Shown here piece by piece: positions 20,410-28,786 of a DNA stretch of 64,000 bases. The first letter of the stretch is position 1. Each line of letters begins with the position of its first letter. The notes beneath the pieces were generated by a model, which worked only from the letters and a program-made list of their open reading frames with translations, did not search any database and was not told the DNA's origin. The position numbers and the translations under genes are program-made. Source of the stretch: Nocardia amamiensis (GTDB lineage Bacteria; Actinomycetota; Actinomycetes; Mycobacteriales; Mycobacteriaceae). Location: positions 62,001 through 126,000 of the forward strand of contig NZ_JADLQX010000014.1 of NCBI RefSeq assembly GCF_015477605.1. The letters run 5' to 3'.

Positions 20410-20817
20410 ATGTCCATCACCCTGACCGACCAGGACAAGGCCACCGTGCGTACCGCCGCCTACGGCGCCGTGTCGCTGATGGTCGCCGCTGATGCCACCG
20501 GCAAGCCCCACAAGGCCGCCACCGACGGCAGTATCGCCCTGTCGTCGGCGACCGGCCTGGTCGGGCACGTGCTCGCCGCGAAGTCCAAGGACATCACACT
20601 GAAGGGCAAGACCGTCGCCGAACTCGCCGACCACGTGCTGCCGGCCCTGACCGCAGCAATGAGCCTGCTCGGGGAGAAAGATCCGGCCGAGGCAGCCAAC
20701 TTCCGGAGCACCGTCCTCGTCGCCATCGACTCCGCCGCGCGACTTCACCAGGGCACGCCCAGCCCCGTCCTGGCCGAGATGGCCCGCAAGATCACCGCAG
20801 CCCTCGACGCCGCATGA
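20410..20817 (+). CDS. Small Ala-rich helical protein of unknown function
   Basis: A 135-residue protein not recognised as any named family. It is predicted mostly helical and rich in Ala, Thr and Lys, with no signal peptide, membrane segment or cysteine. The codon pattern is strongly GC-rich at third positions like its neighbours, and GAAGGAG lies just before ATG 20410, so it looks real. A strong hairpin follows the stop. Nothing in the sequence indicates a function. Confidence 0.7.
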   Translation: MSITLTDQDKATVRTAAYGAVSLMVAADATGKPHKAATDGSIALSSATGLVGHVLAAKSKDITLKGKTVAELADHVLPALTAAMSLLGEKDPAEAANFRSTVLVAIDSAARLHQGTPSPVLAEMARKITAALDAA

Positions 20818-20824
20818 GACGAAG

Positions 20825-20852
20825 AATCCGGCCGGGACCATCCGGCCGGATT
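20825..20852. terminator. Strong inverted repeat between convergent genes
   Basis: AATCCGGCCGG (20825-20835) and CCGGCCGGATT (20842-20852) pair perfectly over eleven bases with a six-base loop. There is no T-run on either side. It follows the 20410 gene and could serve it and the convergent SDR gene. Confidence 0.6.
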
Positions 20853-20988
20853 CCACTCTCGGCGGCTGCGCCGCTGGTCAGACGGGTGCCTCGACCGGCG
20901 CCAGTAACGCTGGGGCCGACCCGGACCCACGCCATCCCAGCCTGACCGGTGAACGGTCGTGGTCAACGCGCCGGCTGAGGCGATGTCC

Positions 20989-21777
20989 TCAGCTCGTCTT
21001 GATGGTCCCGCCGTCGATGACGAGGTCGGCTCCGACGATGTTGGCAGCCTTGCCCGAGACCAGGAACGTCACGAGGGCCGCGACCTCTTCCGGTTCGGAG
21101 ATTCGGCCCGAGGCGATGCCGAACTGGTCCGGCAGCGCCTCGAGCAACTGTTCGTGCGAGATGCCCTGGGCGGCGGCCAGCTTCGCGCCCACCCATTCGG
21201 AACCGCGCCAGATCCGGGTTCCGACCACGCCGGGTGAGACCGTGTTGACGCGGACTCCCTGCGGACCGAACTCCTCGCTCAGGCGCTTGCCGAAGGCGGT
21301 GAGCGCGGCCTTTGCCTCGCTGTATCCGACCGGCCCGGCGGACGGGAGGTGTGCGTTGATCGAGGAGACGTTCACGATCGCGCCGCGACGTTCGAGGAGG
21401 CTGGGCAGGGCGGCGCGGGTCGCCCAGACGGCGCTGAACAGGTTCACATCCAGGAAGTGCCGCCACTGATCGTCGGTGCTGTCGAGGAACCCGCCCAGCG
21501 TCAGCCGGTCGGGGCTGCCGCCACCAACGTTGTTGATCAGGATGTCGATGCCACCGAGCTCCTCCAACGCGGTATCCACGAGCGCAGTGGCGCCCTCTTG
21601 CGAGCTCAAGTCCACCGAAACGTTCGCCACGGTGGCCTTTTCGAGTTCGGGTGTGATGGTGCGGGCGGCGCCGATCACGCGTGCGCCCGCGGCGGACAAG
21701 CTCTCGGCGACGGCGAGGCCGATGCCGCGGCTCGCTCCGGTGACGACGGCGGTCTTGCCGGTCAATTCGAGATCCAT
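20989..21777 (-). CDS. SDR-family oxidoreductase
   Basis: Classical short-chain dehydrogenase/reductase of 262 residues. The cofactor motif is TGASRGIG, NNVGGG is the NAG-type motif, and the catalytic Ser (NVSSIN) and YSEAK (Tyr-x-x-x-Lys) are intact. Substrate not predictable. The start is ATG at 21777, with AAGGAAA upstream; an operator-like sequence lies 15-30 bases before it. The tetR gene upstream on the same strand carries a near-identical operator, so this SDR is its probable target. Confidence 0.88.
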   Translation of the reverse strand: MDLELTGKTAVVTGASRGIGLAVAESLSAAGARVIGAARTITPELEKATVANVSVDLSSQEGATALVDTALEELGGIDILINNVGGGSPDRLTLGGFLDSTDDQWRHFLDVNLFSAVWATRAALPSLLERRGAIVNVSSINAHLPSAGPVGYSEAKAALTAFGKRLSEEFGPQGVRVNTVSPGVVGTRIWRGSEWVGAKLAAAQGISHEQLLEALPDQFGIASGRISEPEEVAALVTFLVSGKAANIVGADLVIDGGTIKTS

Positions 21778-21791
21778 GGAGATTTCCTTTC

Positions 21792-21807
21792 TTGAACTAC
21801 AGGTCAA
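21792..21807. promoter_or_regulatory. TetR operator before the SDR gene
   Basis: TTGAAC-TACA-GGTCAA, an imperfect palindrome matching the perfect TTGACC-CGCA-GGTCAA before the adjacent tetR gene at all but one half-site position. It lies just upstream of the SDR start codon. Confidence 0.62.
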
Positions 21808-21848
21808 AAACTCGGGTACGCGAGAGTCACCGCGACGGGGCGGATCGG

Positions 21849-22424
21849 TCAGAGTGCGGTCAGGGCGACGTCGATGATGCGATACAGCGCGTCGGCGTCG
21901 CGGGTCTTGGCCATGATGCGCAAACCGGCGGTGGTGTTGAGCAGGAACTCGGCCGTGGCCCGCGCATCGACGTCGGGACCGACGTCGCCGTCGCGTCGGC
22001 CCTGTTCGATCCGGGCGGCCAGCACCGCGACGATGCGCTCCTCGATGGCATGCAGGGCTCGGGTGATCTCCTCGTCGTGGCCACCGAGCTCGGCGGTCGT
22101 GTTCACGACCATGCAGCCACGCCGAACCGGCTGTGCGACATCGGAATCCACGGTCTCACGCAGGTAAGCGCCGATGCGTTCGCGGGTGCTTCCCGGTTGG
22201 AACAGCAGCTCCTCGGCGTGCTCGACGCCCATCCGCCCGTAGCGGGCCAATGCCTGCTCGAACAGTTGCCGTTTGCTGCCGAACGTGTGGTACAGGCTGC
22301 CCTTGCCGACGCCAGTGGCCTCGGCGAGTTGCGCGGGAGAGGTGCCGCCGTACCCGTGGGTCCAGAACTCCTCCATCGCGCGCTCGACCACGGTATCGGT
22401 GTCGAAGTTCCGCGGCCTGCCCAC
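21849..22424 (-). CDS. TetR/AcrR-family repressor
   Basis: A 191-residue regulator. The helix-turn-helix (about residues 25-45) reads GYGGTSPAQLAEATGVGKGSLYHTF with a short DNA-recognition YHTFGSK. The C-terminal half (RRGCMVVNTTAEL) resembles the LmrA/YxaF-type ligand domain. GTG 22424 gives the canonical MGRPRNFDTD start. It very likely represses itself and the SDR gene through the two matching operators. The inducer is unknown. Confidence 0.87.
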   Translation of the reverse strand: MGRPRNFDTDTVVERAMEEFWTHGYGGTSPAQLAEATGVGKGSLYHTFGSKRQLFEQALARYGRMGVEHAEELLFQPGSTRERIGAYLRETVDSDVAQPVRRGCMVVNTTAELGGHDEEITRALHAIEERIVAVLAARIEQGRRDGDVGPDVDARATAEFLLNTTAGLRIMAKTRDADALYRIIDVALTAL

Positions 22425-22444
22425 GGGAAGGACTCTAAATGTTT

Positions 22445-22460
22445 TTGACCCGCAGGTCAA
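22445..22460. promoter_or_regulatory. TetR operator before tetR
   Basis: TTGACC-CGCA-GGTCAA is a perfect 6-4-6 inverted repeat, 21 bases before the tetR start. The same half-sites recur before the downstream SDR gene. Confidence 0.68.
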
Positions 22461-22645
22461 GAAAGCTGGTGCCTGCGGCCGTCGACCTTCCACGTCCCGC
22501 AGCCGCCAGGCTCGAACCTGTTCCTGCACACACCGCCCCGCACTCTCGACAGCAGCTACCGCCCTCGAAAGTGCCCCGGACCCTGGCCCGCCGCCGCAAC
22601 CCGGAGGCGTATCACCCAGCCCGGCGGATGTTCGTGGTCAACGTA

Positions 22646-23989
22646 CTAGTGCGAGCGAAGGGCCGGGCTGAGAGCGTCGAAGCGGCGGCGAAAGCGTTCG
22701 GCGTCATCGCCATTTCTGCGTGCGGCGGCCAAGCGCACCGGCCGCAATTCGGCCACCAGGCGTGGGGAGTTCACCGGACCTTCCAGGATCGCTAGTGCGG
22801 CATGGCCTTCGGTGATGGCACTGCTGGTGTCCCCGAGACCGGCGAGCGATGCTGCGAAATAGGCGCGATACGACGCCTCGTCTCGCGGTAGATTGCCGGG
22901 GCGTCCAATGCTTTCGCGAAACAGCTCGACCGACTGACTGTGTTGCCCGAGTAGCTTGCGGCCCTTGGCCTCATGGACCTGAAGCTCGGCCACCGTGACA
23001 TGGTCCAGCCAGGCAGGGTCGTCGGTGCCTTCGAGACCGCGATCCGCTTCGCGCCACACTCGTATCAGGGCGCGTTCGAACTCCGTACGGTCTCCTATGG
23101 CTGCGTGTGCGGTGGCTTCTTCTGCCGCACGCAGGGCGTTCAGCCGGATCGAAGGGAGCTGACGGACGAGTTCAGTCGCACGGTGCGCGAGCCGTATCGA
23201 CTCCCGGCCAGTTTCGGTCGAGCCGACGCCGACATTTGCGAGGTCACCGAGCGCTGCCGCCAACAGCAGTGTGTCGCCGCATTGTTCTGCCAGCAGGACC
23301 GATCTCATCAGGCAGTGCCGCGCGATGTCCGGTCGTCCGCAGTCACGTGCCAACCACGCTGCGGTATTGGACAACCAGCCGGCCGCATTCGCCAATTCAG
23401 CGCCGGTGCGCGGACCGTATTCACCATGGTCGAGCAGGCGACGTGCCAAGCGGTATTGCTGAAGAGCGTACTGCGCGATATTGCCACCGCCGAAACGATT
23501 GTCGTGCTCCCACAGCCGTTGCGTCAGGGTCTGGATATATGTGATGTGGCCGCTGCCGACGCGTATCGAGTCTGCCGCTGCTGCCGGTGTCGCAGTGCTC
23601 CCGACGACGGCTGCCATCGTTGTTGCTGCTAGGCCGAACTGTCTGCGGTCCACGTTCTCGGCTCCTTCACCCTCCCCGGTTTCGATGGTCCTCGGATCGG
23701 TGGGTTCGAGCAAGATCGGGGTCAGCGCCGAGCGTGGAATGCCGAGTGCGTCGGCGGCGCGGTTAAGTTCACGAACATCGAAGATGGTGGCCACTTCGCC
23801 GCGTTCCACCCGTCCGGCATGCGTGCGGTCCCAGTACAGCAGCGCGGCGAAATCCGCTTGGGACAAACCCATTTCCTTGCGGACCAAGGCCAATGCTCGG
23901 CCAGGCTGACCGGTGGCGAGCAGTCGCCGGAATTCCGGCGACTCCCACGCGGGGGTGAATTCGGAATCGGTGATTTCTTTGTCGGTCAC
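22646..23989 (-). CDS. XRE-family regulator with C-terminal TPR-like repeats
   Basis: A 447-residue protein. An N-terminal Cro/CI helix-turn-helix (about residues 33-85, GLSQADFAALLYWDRTHAGRVE) is followed by DRRQFGLAATTMAAVVG (about 114-130), which looks like a twin-arginine signal but is internal, then by helical repeats (about 150-440) of TPR type. This layout recurs in Actinobacteria in regulators sensing unknown ligands. The start is GTG 23989 with GGGGA upstream. It is divergent from a small resolvase-like gene. Confidence 0.78.
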   Translation of the reverse strand: MTDKEITDSEFTPAWESPEFRRLLATGQPGRALALVRKEMGLSQADFAALLYWDRTHAGRVERGEVATIFDVRELNRAADALGIPRSALTPILLEPTDPRTIETGEGEGAENVDRRQFGLAATTMAAVVGSTATPAAAADSIRVGSGHITYIQTLTQRLWEHDNRFGGGNIAQYALQQYRLARRLLDHGEYGPRTGAELANAAGWLSNTAAWLARDCGRPDIARHCLMRSVLLAEQCGDTLLLAAALGDLANVGVGSTETGRESIRLAHRATELVRQLPSIRLNALRAAEEATAHAAIGDRTEFERALIRVWREADRGLEGTDDPAWLDHVTVAELQVHEAKGRKLLGQHSQSVELFRESIGRPGNLPRDEASYRAYFAASLAGLGDTSSAITEGHAALAILEGPVNSPRLVAELRPVRLAAARRNGDDAERFRRRFDALSPALRSH

Positions 23990-24252
23990 GTTCGGTCCCC
24001 CTGTTCCGAATCCGTTGTCGTGCGCGCACTTTAGACCAGAAGCGGCATGGCGGGGCGGACTACGGCAGATATCGCGCAGGCCGGTGCACACAGTCGGCGG
24101 CGTCGTCACGGCGCGGTTGGTGACCGACGCTGTTCGCAGCATCCGGCGCCGGGTTGATGCCGTGCCCGCATCGGCACACTGCCCCGGTACACGCCGCCGG
24201 GCCGGTGGCGAGAGCCCCCGGCGCCGGGTGCTCCGACCAGTGAAAGGGAGCG

Positions 24253-24561
24253 ATGAAACCGAAAGCGATCGGGTACCTGCGCCGGGACATCTCCGGACGC
24301 CGCCAGCGTCGTCACGAACTCGAAATCCGCGCGTTGGCACGCAGATTGGGCTATGACCTGGCCCGAACGCTGACTCTCGGGCCCGAGGTGGACGCACCGG
24401 TCACGCGGCTGCGCATACTCGTGGATCGCCTCGGTGCGGCCGCGGTCATCACGCCCCATCTGGAACACCTGCAAGCCGCCGAACAGCAAGTCATCGCCGT
24501 ATCCGATCTCATCACCCTTGACCCGGAACGGATCTGGCCACACCGCCCTGCGGCACACTGA
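24253..24561 (+). CDS. Stand-alone resolvase N-terminal-like domain protein
   Basis: A 102-residue protein resembling only the catalytic N-domain of serine recombinases: AIGYLRRDISG corresponds to the usual RVST start, with Ser14 at the catalytic position, and a helical LEIRALARRLGY follows. There is no DNA-binding domain, so it is unlikely to recombine DNA. ATG 24253 has AAAGGGAG just upstream. It is divergently paired with the XRE regulator, with about 260 bases between. Role unknown. Confidence 0.65.
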   Translation: MKPKAIGYLRRDISGRRQRRHELEIRALARRLGYDLARTLTLGPEVDAPVTRLRILVDRLGAAAVITPHLEHLQAAEQQVIAVSDLITLDPERIWPHRPAAH

Positions 24562-24923
24562 GGTTCGGCCGCCATCCCGGAGGCTTGTCCGCGCGACCGA
24601 CCCGCCCGTGTCGAATCGGTGCAGTGCGACGACCGGTGAGCGCCGCCGCGGGCCTCACGCCGACCGTGCCCGATGTCGGTGGGCAGTCCCGCTGCCGCCC
24701 GACAAGTTGCGGCGTGTGCCACGTGCGCTCATCGGGGATGTGTGGTTCATCGCCCGCCGTCGAGTGGAGTCGGTCCGGCCATTGTCAGAGGACTGCCCGG
24801 GCAGGTGGATTTCCGCTGCGTGGCCGATCAGCGAGCGCCGCCGGTGTCCTGAGCGCTGGCGGATTCGGCGGCCCGGTTGGTAGGTCGGGGCCAAGGCGTC
24901 ATCAGGTTTCCCTGAGCACCGCG
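24562..24923. other. Intergenic stretch without a supported gene
   Basis: These 362 bases between the resolvase-like gene and the response-regulator stop hold short open frames on both strands, but none has a ribosome site or a recognisable product. No hairpin or repeat stands out. Confidence 0.5.
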
Positions 24924-25616
24924 CTATTGCCAGCCCGGGCGGACCAGGCCGGATTCGTAGGCCATGACCACGAGCTGGGTGCGGTCTCTGGCGTTCAGCT
25001 TGGTGAGGATGCGGCTGACGTGGGTGCGCGCCGTGGCGGGGCTCATGAAGAGGCGGTCGGCGATTTCGGCGTTGGTGAGACCCTCGGCGACCAAGGTCAT
25101 CACCTCGCGCTCGCGGTCGGTGAGTTTGGCGAGGGTAGCGGCCGGTGGTGTCTTCGCGCGCGCGGAGAACTCCGCGATCAGCCTACGGGTGACGCCGGGG
25201 GACAGCAGGGCATCGCCCGCGGCGACCACGCGGACGGCGCGGACCAGATCGGCCGGTTCGGTGTGCTTGACGAGAAATCCCGTCGCACCGGAGCGCATCG
25301 CCTCGAAGACGTACTCGTCGAGTTCGAAGGTGGTCAGCACGACGACGCGCACGTCGGCCAGCTTGGCGTCTTCGGCGATCATGCGCGTGGCGGCCAGGCC
25401 GTCCAGGATCGGCATGCGGATGTCCATCAGCACCACGTCGGGGCGCAGGCTGCGCGTCATGCGCACCGCCTGTTCACCGTTGTCCGCCTCGCCGACCACC
25501 TCGATGCCGTCCTGGGCGTCCAGCAGTGCGACGAACCCGCCGCGCACCAGAGCCTGATCGTCGGCCACCAGGACCCGGATGCTGTCGTGCCCGGCCGCGC
25601 CGTCGTGGTCATGCAT
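24924..25616 (-). CDS. NarL/LuxR-family response regulator
   Basis: A 230-residue regulator with a receiver domain (phosphoacceptor Asp65 in VVLMDIRMP, acidic pair ADD near 18-20, Lys in FLVKH) and a LuxR-type helix-turn-helix (LTDREREVMTLVAEGLTNAEI). ATG 25616 has GGAGG eight bases upstream. It is encoded after its partner histidine kinase and probably controls the divergent ABC transporter genes. Confidence 0.92.
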   Translation of the reverse strand: MHDHDGAAGHDSIRVLVADDQALVRGGFVALLDAQDGIEVVGEADNGEQAVRMTRSLRPDVVLMDIRMPILDGLAATRMIAEDAKLADVRVVVLTTFELDEYVFEAMRSGATGFLVKHTEPADLVRAVRVVAAGDALLSPGVTRRLIAEFSARAKTPPAATLAKLTDREREVMTLVAEGLTNAEIADRLFMSPATARTHVSRILTKLNARDRTQLVVMAYESGLVRPGWQ

Positions 25617-25917
25617 CGGAGGAGCCTCCTCTGCGCCGCCCAGGTTTCCCATCGACGCTACGGCTTTCCAGCGGATGTACCCAGCTGCTGCGCGGCCGCT
25701 TCGCCTCGGCGGCCGACCAAACCGGTGCGGGCCTGCTGCCCACCTTCCCGGAAGACCGCCGCTGGGGGCCGGTGATCGGCCCTACCAGTGCCAGCGTGCT
25801 GCACCGGCCGACGGCCCAGTGCGGTCGTGGTCGGCGGCGCGTCGACCGAAGGCGCGTCGCCCCTCTGCGTGTCGTCGTGGGGTCGTGCATCGCAGCCTCC
25901 TCTGCCATCGGCGGGAG
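25617..25917. other. Kinase-regulator spacer with a small Arg-rich ORF and duplicated regulator start region
   Basis: The 301 bases between the kinase stop and the regulator start contain a 99-codon minus-strand frame (25908 to 25609) whose stop overlaps the regulator ATG. Its product is Arg-rich and unlike any family I know. Its first bases repeat the regulator's ribosome-site/ATG region: the plus-strand 12-mer AGCCTCCTCTGC occurs at 25623-25634 and 25894-25905, each followed in the minus reading by an ATG-His-Asp. It is probably a partial duplication, not a working gene. Confidence 0.45.
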
Positions 25918-27624
25918 CTAGTGCTTCACGCGTCCGGCGGATGTGCTCGGTCGGTCGGTGGGTTCGTCTTGCGAACCGCCTGATGGGGCCGTAGTCGTCC
26001 GGGGCATGCCTGATGCCGCTTTGCGCGGGGGCGGGGCCGTCTTGGTCGGGACATCGGCCGTGTCGGGTTCGGCCGCCCCCGGCGCGGACGCGCTCGTTGC
26101 CGCGTTGCCATGGACGGGCGTGCTGGAGGTGGCCGTGCTCGGTGCTGTGCCGATCGGTCTGGTGCCGGGCGGCGTCGTTCCTGGCGTCGCCGTGCTCGGT
26201 CCGGCCGCTTCCTGATCGGTTGCGGTTGTCGCCACGTCGCTCCGCGCGGGCGTGCTCGCTGCTGTGCCGGGCGGCGTTGGTCCTGGTGACGCCGTATCCG
26301 GTCGGGCCGCTCCCGGCTCAGGGGCTCGGGCGGGCAGCCGCGCCGCGACTCGGAAGCCGCCGCTGGGGCGCGGGCCGGCCGTGAGCGCGCCGCCGAGTGC
26401 GTGGGCCCGCTCTCGCATGCCGATGACGCCGTTGCCGCCGCTGCTGGATCGTGACGGGGCGGAGGTGGGGCGTGTGTTGTCGACGGTGATATCGACCGAG
26501 TCCGACGTGTAGCGCACGGTCACCGTCGCGTCGGCACCTGGCGCGTGGCGGAGCACATTGGTCAACGACTCCTGGATGATCCGCACCGCCGCCGCGTCGA
26601 TGACGCTGGGCAGCTGCTGCGGGGTGCCGAGCACTCGGGTGTCGACGGTCAAGCCGGTCGCGCGCGGGCGCTGCAACAGCTCGTCCAGGTCGCCGATGCT
26701 CGGTGCGGGAGCGCGCGGGGCGGGCGGCGGCTCGGCGGCATCGGCCTTCCTCGCGGAACTATCGCTCGAAGCAGGCTCGGCAGTGGCCGAATCGCGGCCG
26801 TTGATGCGGCGATGGCTGGACTCGTCGTCGGTGTGCGCGGCGGCCGATTGGTCCTCGGGCGTCGCGACCGTTCCGGAGCGGATCGTGTGCAGCAGCGCGT
26901 GCACCTCGGCGAGCGCGTCGCGGCTGGCGGCTTTGATCGCCGTCAGCGCCGTCTCCGCGTGCTCGGGCCGCTTGTCGAGAAGTTCCAGCGCCACCGAGGA
27001 CTGCACGTTGATCATCGACAGGCTATGGGCGAGCACGTCGTGCAACTCGCGGGCGATGGCCAGGCGCTCCTCGCTGGCTCGCCGCTCGCGCTGCGCCTCC
27101 TCGTCCCGGAGCGCGGCTTCCGCCCGCTGTCTGCGAGCGACGAGCACGGCCTTGCGCTGCCGAATCCCTTCGGCCACCGACAGCAGCACGGCCAGCCACG
27201 CCATCAGCGCGAAGATCTGCCACAGGTCGGCGGGTCTGCCGAGCAGCGCGGGCACCGGCCAGACCAGTGCGAGATAGCCGAGCGGGACGAGTGGATAAGT
27301 CCACCAACGGGATCCGCTGCTCGCGGCGGTCAGAAAGGCGACGACCAGCGAGACGAAGATGGGCCCGTACCCGTAGCCGCGTAGGGAATACGCCAGGCAC
27401 GCGGCCAGGACGACGAACAGCACCGGCACTGGCTGCGCCCGCCGCCAGATCAGCGCCACGGGACCGGCGAGCAGCAGTAGGTACCCGAGCACGTCGAGGG
27501 ACTGCACGCCCGTCTGCCGCATATTCGCGAAGGTGCCTCCGACCACCTGAACCGCGGCCACGACGAGCGCGACGCCCCAGTCCAAGCCGACCGAGCTCCG
27601 ATCCGTAAACGCTGCCACCCGCAC
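25918..27624 (-). CDS. Sensor histidine kinase (HisKA_3 / NarL-type) with long disordered tail
   Basis: A 568-residue kinase. Four or five transmembrane helices fill residues 15-150; the phosphoacceptor is His195 in ARELHDVLAHS. An ATPase domain follows (N-box ESLTNVLRHAPG, G-box GNGVIGMRERA near 398). Two unusual parts are a Ser/Ala/Glu-rich insert (about 250-305) between the two kinase domains and a Pro/Thr/Ala tail (about 432-568). The start is GTG 27624. Paired with the downstream response regulator and divergent from ABC transporter genes, resembling stress-sensing or DesK-like systems. Confidence 0.88.
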   Translation of the reverse strand: MRVAAFTDRSSVGLDWGVALVVAAVQVVGGTFANMRQTGVQSLDVLGYLLLLAGPVALIWRRAQPVPVLFVVLAACLAYSLRGYGYGPIFVSLVVAFLTAASSGSRWWTYPLVPLGYLALVWPVPALLGRPADLWQIFALMAWLAVLLSVAEGIRQRKAVLVARRQRAEAALRDEEAQRERRASEERLAIARELHDVLAHSLSMINVQSSVALELLDKRPEHAETALTAIKAASRDALAEVHALLHTIRSGTVATPEDQSAAAHTDDESSHRRINGRDSATAEPASSDSSARKADAAEPPPAPRAPAPSIGDLDELLQRPRATGLTVDTRVLGTPQQLPSVIDAAAVRIIQESLTNVLRHAPGADATVTVRYTSDSVDITVDNTRPTSAPSRSSSGGNGVIGMRERAHALGGALTAGPRPSGGFRVAARLPARAPEPGAARPDTASPGPTPPGTAASTPARSDVATTATDQEAAGPSTATPGTTPPGTRPIGTAPSTATSSTPVHGNAATSASAPGAAEPDTADVPTKTAPPPRKAASGMPRTTTAPSGGSQDEPTDRPSTSAGRVKH

Positions 27625-27671
27625 GCACGTAGCCTATGCGGCTGAGCCCTGATTCGACGTCCGCCTGCGAA

Positions 27672-27688
27672 CGTATTTCCCGAATACG
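27672..27688. promoter_or_regulatory. Palindrome in the kinase/ABC divergent region
   Basis: CGTATT-TCCCG-AATACG, a perfect six-base inverted repeat, lies 48 bases before the kinase start; AATACGCG recurs at about 27705-27712. It may be a site for the response regulator or a hairpin. Confidence 0.35.
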
Positions 27689-27814
27689 CGCGATCGGCAT
27701 TCGAAATACGCGATGGGCGCGCGCGAACTTCCTCCGTCGCGGAGGGGTGAATTCGTCGTCGAGCGTGCCGTTGCGATCCGGTTGTAGGGCCGCGGGTGGC
27801 GGTGTTCGTAGTGC

Positions 27815-27830
27815 TCGGTACGTACACCGA
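27815..27830. promoter_or_regulatory. Palindrome before the ABC transporter operon
   Basis: TCGGT-ACGTAC-ACCGA, a perfect five-base inverted repeat with a six-base spacer, is centred about 60 bases before the ATPase start. It is a candidate response-regulator site. Confidence 0.4.
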
Positions 27831-27883
27831 ACGTCGCTCCGCGACGGATGCCCTGGCCGGGGTCGGCGGCGGATTCTCGGTGC

Positions 27884-28786
27884 ATGACAGATTCGATCGT
27901 GGTCACCCGAGGGTTGACCAAACGCTATGGGGAGCACACCGCGGTGGCCGGTGTCAGCATGAGCGTCGCGTCCGGCGAGATCTATGGGTTTCTCGGCCCG
28001 AACGGAGCGGGCAAGACCACCACGCTGCGCATGCTGGTCGGGCTGATCCGTCCCAGCGCGGGCACGGCCCTGGTGGCGGGGCGAAGCCCCGGCGATCCCG
28101 CGGTGGTCCGCCGGATCGGTGTGCTCATCGAGGGCCCTGGTTTCTATCCCTACCTCTCCGGCCGGGACAACCTGCTGGTGCTGGCGAAGTACCGCGGCCT
28201 CGGCCGGACCGACGTGGCCGACGCGCTGCACCGGGTCGGCTTGACGTCCCGCGGCGACGACAAGTTCCGCACCTACTCCCTGGGCATGAAACAGCGGCTC
28301 GGTGTGGGTGCGGCGCTGCTCGGCGAACCTGATCTGCTCATTCTGGACGAGCCGACCAACGGCCTCGACCCCGCGGGCATGGCGGAAATGCGGGAGCTGA
28401 TCACGGATCTGGCCGCCGACGGCCACACCGTGTTGCTGTCGAGTCACCTGCTCAGCGAGGTGCAGGAGATCTGTGACCGGGTCGGAGTGATCTCGCACGG
28501 CAGGTTGCTGACCGAGGCGACGGTCGCGGAGTTGCGCGGGGCCTCGTCGCTGCTGTTGCGGGCCGAGCCGCTGGAGCTGGCGTTGCCCGCGGTGCGCCGA
28601 TTGGCCGGCGAGCGTTCGGCGTTGCTGACCGCGCGGGGCATCCGGATCGAGTCGGAGACCGTCTCCGCGCCCGAGGTCGCGCGTGCTGTCGTGGCGTCGG
28701 GCGCGGACCTTCTGGAACTGCGGGTCGACGAGAAATCCCTGGAGGAAGTGTTCTTCGAAATGACGCGACTGGAGGCGGCGCGATGA
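27884..28786 (+). CDS. ABC transporter ATP-binding protein
   Basis: A 300-residue exporter ATPase with Walker A GPNGAGKT (about residues 38-45), signature SLGMKQRLG, Walker B LLILDEPTNGLDP and the H-loop SSHLLSEV. The C-terminal ~80 residues extend beyond the ATPase, as in peptide-antibiotic or DrrA-like exporters. ATG 27884 is likely. The stop overlaps the permease ATG (ATGA). Regulation by the divergent two-component system is inferred from position. Confidence 0.92.
   Translation: MTDSIVVTRGLTKRYGEHTAVAGVSMSVASGEIYGFLGPNGAGKTTTLRMLVGLIRPSAGTALVAGRSPGDPAVVRRIGVLIEGPGFYPYLSGRDNLLVLAKYRGLGRTDVADALHRVGLTSRGDDKFRTYSLGMKQRLGVGAALLGEPDLLILDEPTNGLDPAGMAEMRELITDLAADGHTVLLSSHLLSEVQEICDRVGVISHGRLLTEATVAELRGASSLLLRAEPLELALPAVRRLAGERSALLTARGIRIESETVSAPEVARAVVASGADLLELRVDEKSLEEVFFEMTRLEAAR

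Noticed and set aside
22646..23989. Export of the XRE protein by the Tat pathway
   Set aside because: The Tat-like segment is internal, after a DNA-binding domain, so a normal signal peptide role is unlikely.
24253..24561. Resolvase-like gene as evidence for a mobile element
   Set aside because: No transposase, terminal inverted repeats, attachment site or target duplication was found; the protein lacks a DNA-binding domain.
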